Below, piece by piece: positions 62,502 to 64,000 of a stretch of DNA of 64,000 nucleotides. Positions within the stretch are counted from its first letter, which is position 1; each line of letters starts with the position of its first letter. The translations under genes and the position numbers were made by a program. The DNA comes from Halomontanus rarus (GTDB taxonomy: Archaea > Halobacteriota > Halobacteria > Halobacteriales > Natrialbaceae), in contig NZ_CP071597.1 in the NCBI RefSeq assembly GCF_017357405.1, positions 1,922,001 to 1,986,000 of the forward strand. Reading direction: 5' to 3'. The notes under the pieces were generated by a model. It was given only the letters and a program-made list of their open reading frames with translations. It did not search any database and was not told the origin of the DNA.

Positions 62502-63308
62502 ATGCACCTTCAGGCAGTGGCGGACCTCCCCGAGATCCGCCCCGGCGACGACCTCGCCGCACTCATCGCCGAGCGGACCGCCCTCGAAGACGGCGACGTG
62601 GTAACGATCGCGAGCACCGTCGTCTCGAAAGCCGAGGGCCGACAGGCGGATCTGGCCGACTTCCCGGCGGGACCGAGAGCGCGCGAGATCGCAGAGCGAC
62701 TCGAGAACCTCTCCGGCGAGGAGAAAGACCCCCGGTTCGCACAGGCCGTCCTCGAGGAGAGCACCGAACTGGTGACCGACGCGCCCTTCCTCCTCACCGA
62801 GACGCGCTTCGGCCACGTCTGCGTCAACGCGGGAATCGACCGGTCGAACGTTCCCGATCACGACCTGTTGCTCCTGCCCAAACGGCCGACCGAGTCGGCA
62901 GAACGGATTCGAGCGGGGCTGCTCGAGGAGACGAATATCGATCCGGGTAACGGGGAGGGAGAGGGGCTCGCGGTCGTCGTCACCGACACCTGCGGACGCC
63001 CGTTCCGGTTCGGCCAGCGCGGCGTCGCGCTGGGCTGGGCGGGGATGCCCGCGAGTCGGGACTGGCGCGGGGAGACCGACCGTGACGGCCGCGAGATGGG
63101 CGTCACGGTCCAGTCCGTCGTCGACGAACTCTCCTCGGCGGCGAACCTCGTCACGGGAGAGGGCGACGACGGCACGCCCGCGGTCGTCGTCCGCGGCTGG
63201 GAGTTCGGCGACCACGCGGGCAGCGACAACCTCTTTCGGGACCTCGACGGCGACTTCGTTCGGCAGGCCCTGCGGGACTGGCGGTACGATCCGGAGGAGA
63301 GGCGATAA
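62502..63308 (+). CDS. cofE: Coenzyme F420-0:L-glutamate ligase
   Basis: A 268-residue F420 synthesis enzyme that adds glutamate residues to F420-0 with GTP. Motifs: VVTIASTVVSKAEGR, FGHVCVNAGIDRSNVP, VVVTDTCGRPFRFGQRGVALGWAG (metal and GTP contacts) and VVDELSSAANLVTGE. The length and motifs match CofE. Its stop is three bases before the ATG of the mer-like gene, so the two form an operon for making and using F420. Confidence 0.94.
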   Translation: MHLQAVADLPEIRPGDDLAALIAERTALEDGDVVTIASTVVSKAEGRQADLADFPAGPRAREIAERLENLSGEEKDPRFAQAVLEESTELVTDAPFLLTETRFGHVCVNAGIDRSNVPDHDLLLLPKRPTESAERIRAGLLEETNIDPGNGEGEGLAVVVTDTCGRPFRFGQRGVALGWAGMPASRDWRGETDRDGREMGVTVQSVVDELSSAANLVTGEGDDGTPAVVVRGWEFGDHAGSDNLFRDLDGDFVRQALRDWRYDPEERR

Positions 63309-63311
63309 CCG

Positions 63312-64000
63312 ATGACCCACGTCGGAATCGAGTTCACGCCGGAACACCCACCCGACCGAATCGCCGAACTCGCGGCCCTCGCCGAGGAGCAGGGCTTCGA
63401 GACCGCGTTCACGAGCAGCCACTACTTCAACCGGGATCCGTTCGTCACCCTCTCGCGGATGGCCGACGCGACCGAGGAGATCCGACTCGGACCGGGCGTC
63501 GTCAACCCCTACGAGACCCACCCCGTCGCGCTGGCCGCGCGAACGGCCACGATCGACGAGGTCAGCGACGGGCGAGCCGTCTTCGGCGTCGGCGCCGGCG
63601 ACCGCTCCGCGCTGGCGACCCTCGGCGTCGACCGCGACCGACCGCTTCGGCGCGTCCTCGAGACCGTCCGCGTCGCCAGGCGACTATGGGACGGCGAGAC
63701 GGTCACCCACGAGGGGACGTTCACCGCGAGGGACGCGGGGCTCAACCTCGAGTCCTGTCCGATTCCCGCCTACGTCGGCGCACAGGGCCCGGACATGCTC
63801 CGGATGGCGGCGAAACACGCCGACGGCGCGTTGATCAACTACTCCCACCCCCAGGACCTCGAGTGGGCGGCGGCGCGGATCGAGGAGGGGCGGGCGGAGC
63901 GAGCCGTCGAGAGCGAGTTCGAGGCCCTCTCGTGGGCCAGCGTCAGCGTCGCGACGGACGAAACCGAGGCCCGGGAGGCAGCCCGGCCGCCCGTCGCGTT
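63312..64000 (+). CDS. mer: F420-dependent methylenetetrahydromethanopterin reductase-like protein, C-terminal part missing
   Basis: The gene starts MTHVGIEFTPEHPPDRIAEL and runs off the right edge with at least 229 codons. It belongs to the luciferase-like F420-dependent fold: a TIM barrel with SSHYFNRDPFVTLSRMA, GPGVVNPYETHPVALA, VFGVGAGDR and YVGAQGPDMLRMAA, the sites where F420 and substrate bind. These match Mer of methanogens and the Mer-like protein of haloarchaea, where it may reduce methylene-tetrahydrofolate. Which of the two pterins is used is uncertain. It is cotranscribed with cofE. Confidence 0.85.
   Translation, partial: MTHVGIEFTPEHPPDRIAELAALAEEQGFETAFTSSHYFNRDPFVTLSRMADATEEIRLGPGVVNPYETHPVALAARTATIDEVSDGRAVFGVGAGDRSALATLGVDRDRPLRRVLETVRVARRLWDGETVTHEGTFTARDAGLNLESCPIPAYVGAQGPDMLRMAAKHADGALINYSHPQDLEWAAARIEEGRAERAVESEFEALSWASVSVATDETEAREAARPPVA

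Noticed and set aside
1..64000. CRISPR arrays, tRNA or rRNA genes
   Set aside because: No regularly spaced direct repeats and no cloverleaf with a TTCGAAT arm flanked by stems was seen on reading; a covariance search would be needed to be certain about tRNAs.

Overview
The window is a piece of a haloarchaeal chromosome, most likely from the Natrialbales (a guess from overall character). It has high GC, very acidic proteins, leaderless genes with a TATA box about 25-30 bases upstream of the ATG, twin-arginine (Tat) lipoproteins, coenzyme F420 genes (npdG, cofE, a mer-like reductase), Sec61-beta and ABCE1. Genes are dense on both strands. I see no rRNA, tRNA or CRISPR array.

Layout. 1-1702: end of a BtuF-like binding protein, an acidic protein and an SDR dehydrogenase. 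1878-6062: mobile region with an IS1341-type tnpB element broken by a ~55 bp double-hairpin insert, a low-GC alarmone-hydrolase-like HD gene, a lipoprotein with a metal-ligand-less deacetylase fold, and a solo transposon end. 6063-19440: housekeeping and exported enzymes (M32 carboxypeptidase, dockerin-tailed SASA esterase, M20 peptidase, PIN-ATPase-KH protein, PAS histidine kinase, beta-propeller lipoprotein, M48 protease) and regulators. 19701-26235: surface-protein locus with a DUF5305 protein, signal peptidase I, DUF1102/CARDB proteins, a membrane-anchored regulator and a further exported protein; its last part is AT-richer than the surroundings.

26532-35246: EMC6-like protein and ABCE1, a dual-specificity phosphatase, a GLUG/dockerin protein coupled to a PQQ-type sugar dehydrogenase, a GH4 glycosidase and a second M48 protease. 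35297-45397: archaemetzincin, UPF0146, a 55-residue zinc protein, an M50-like protease, VapBC, a HAD hydrolase, a FAD-Rieske fusion, a MetE-like protein, NpdG and thioredoxin. 45557-50162: Sec61-beta, pdxT, a DUF151 nuclease, hisE, a cytochrome b/molybdopterin fusion, DUF5518 and a Nog1-like GTPase. 50586-57589: a Tat-exported propeller, a duplicated GTPase tail, a VOC protein, two DUF389 membrane proteins around an ArlG-like protein, and an acidic-repeat lipoprotein. 57887-64000: engB, GNAT acetyltransferase, D-2-hydroxyacid dehydrogenase, a Nudix/eIF2B-like fusion, cofE and mer.

The most attractive candidate for an under-described system is 19744-26235. A dedicated signal peptidase sits beside several small exported beta-rich proteins and a membrane-anchored winged-helix regulator, an arrangement reminiscent of the bacterial SipW-TasA fibre operons and their archaeal relatives. 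Scattered palindromic micro-elements (about 2985-3039, 5846-5915, 7351-7400, 19701-19747) are a second theme.
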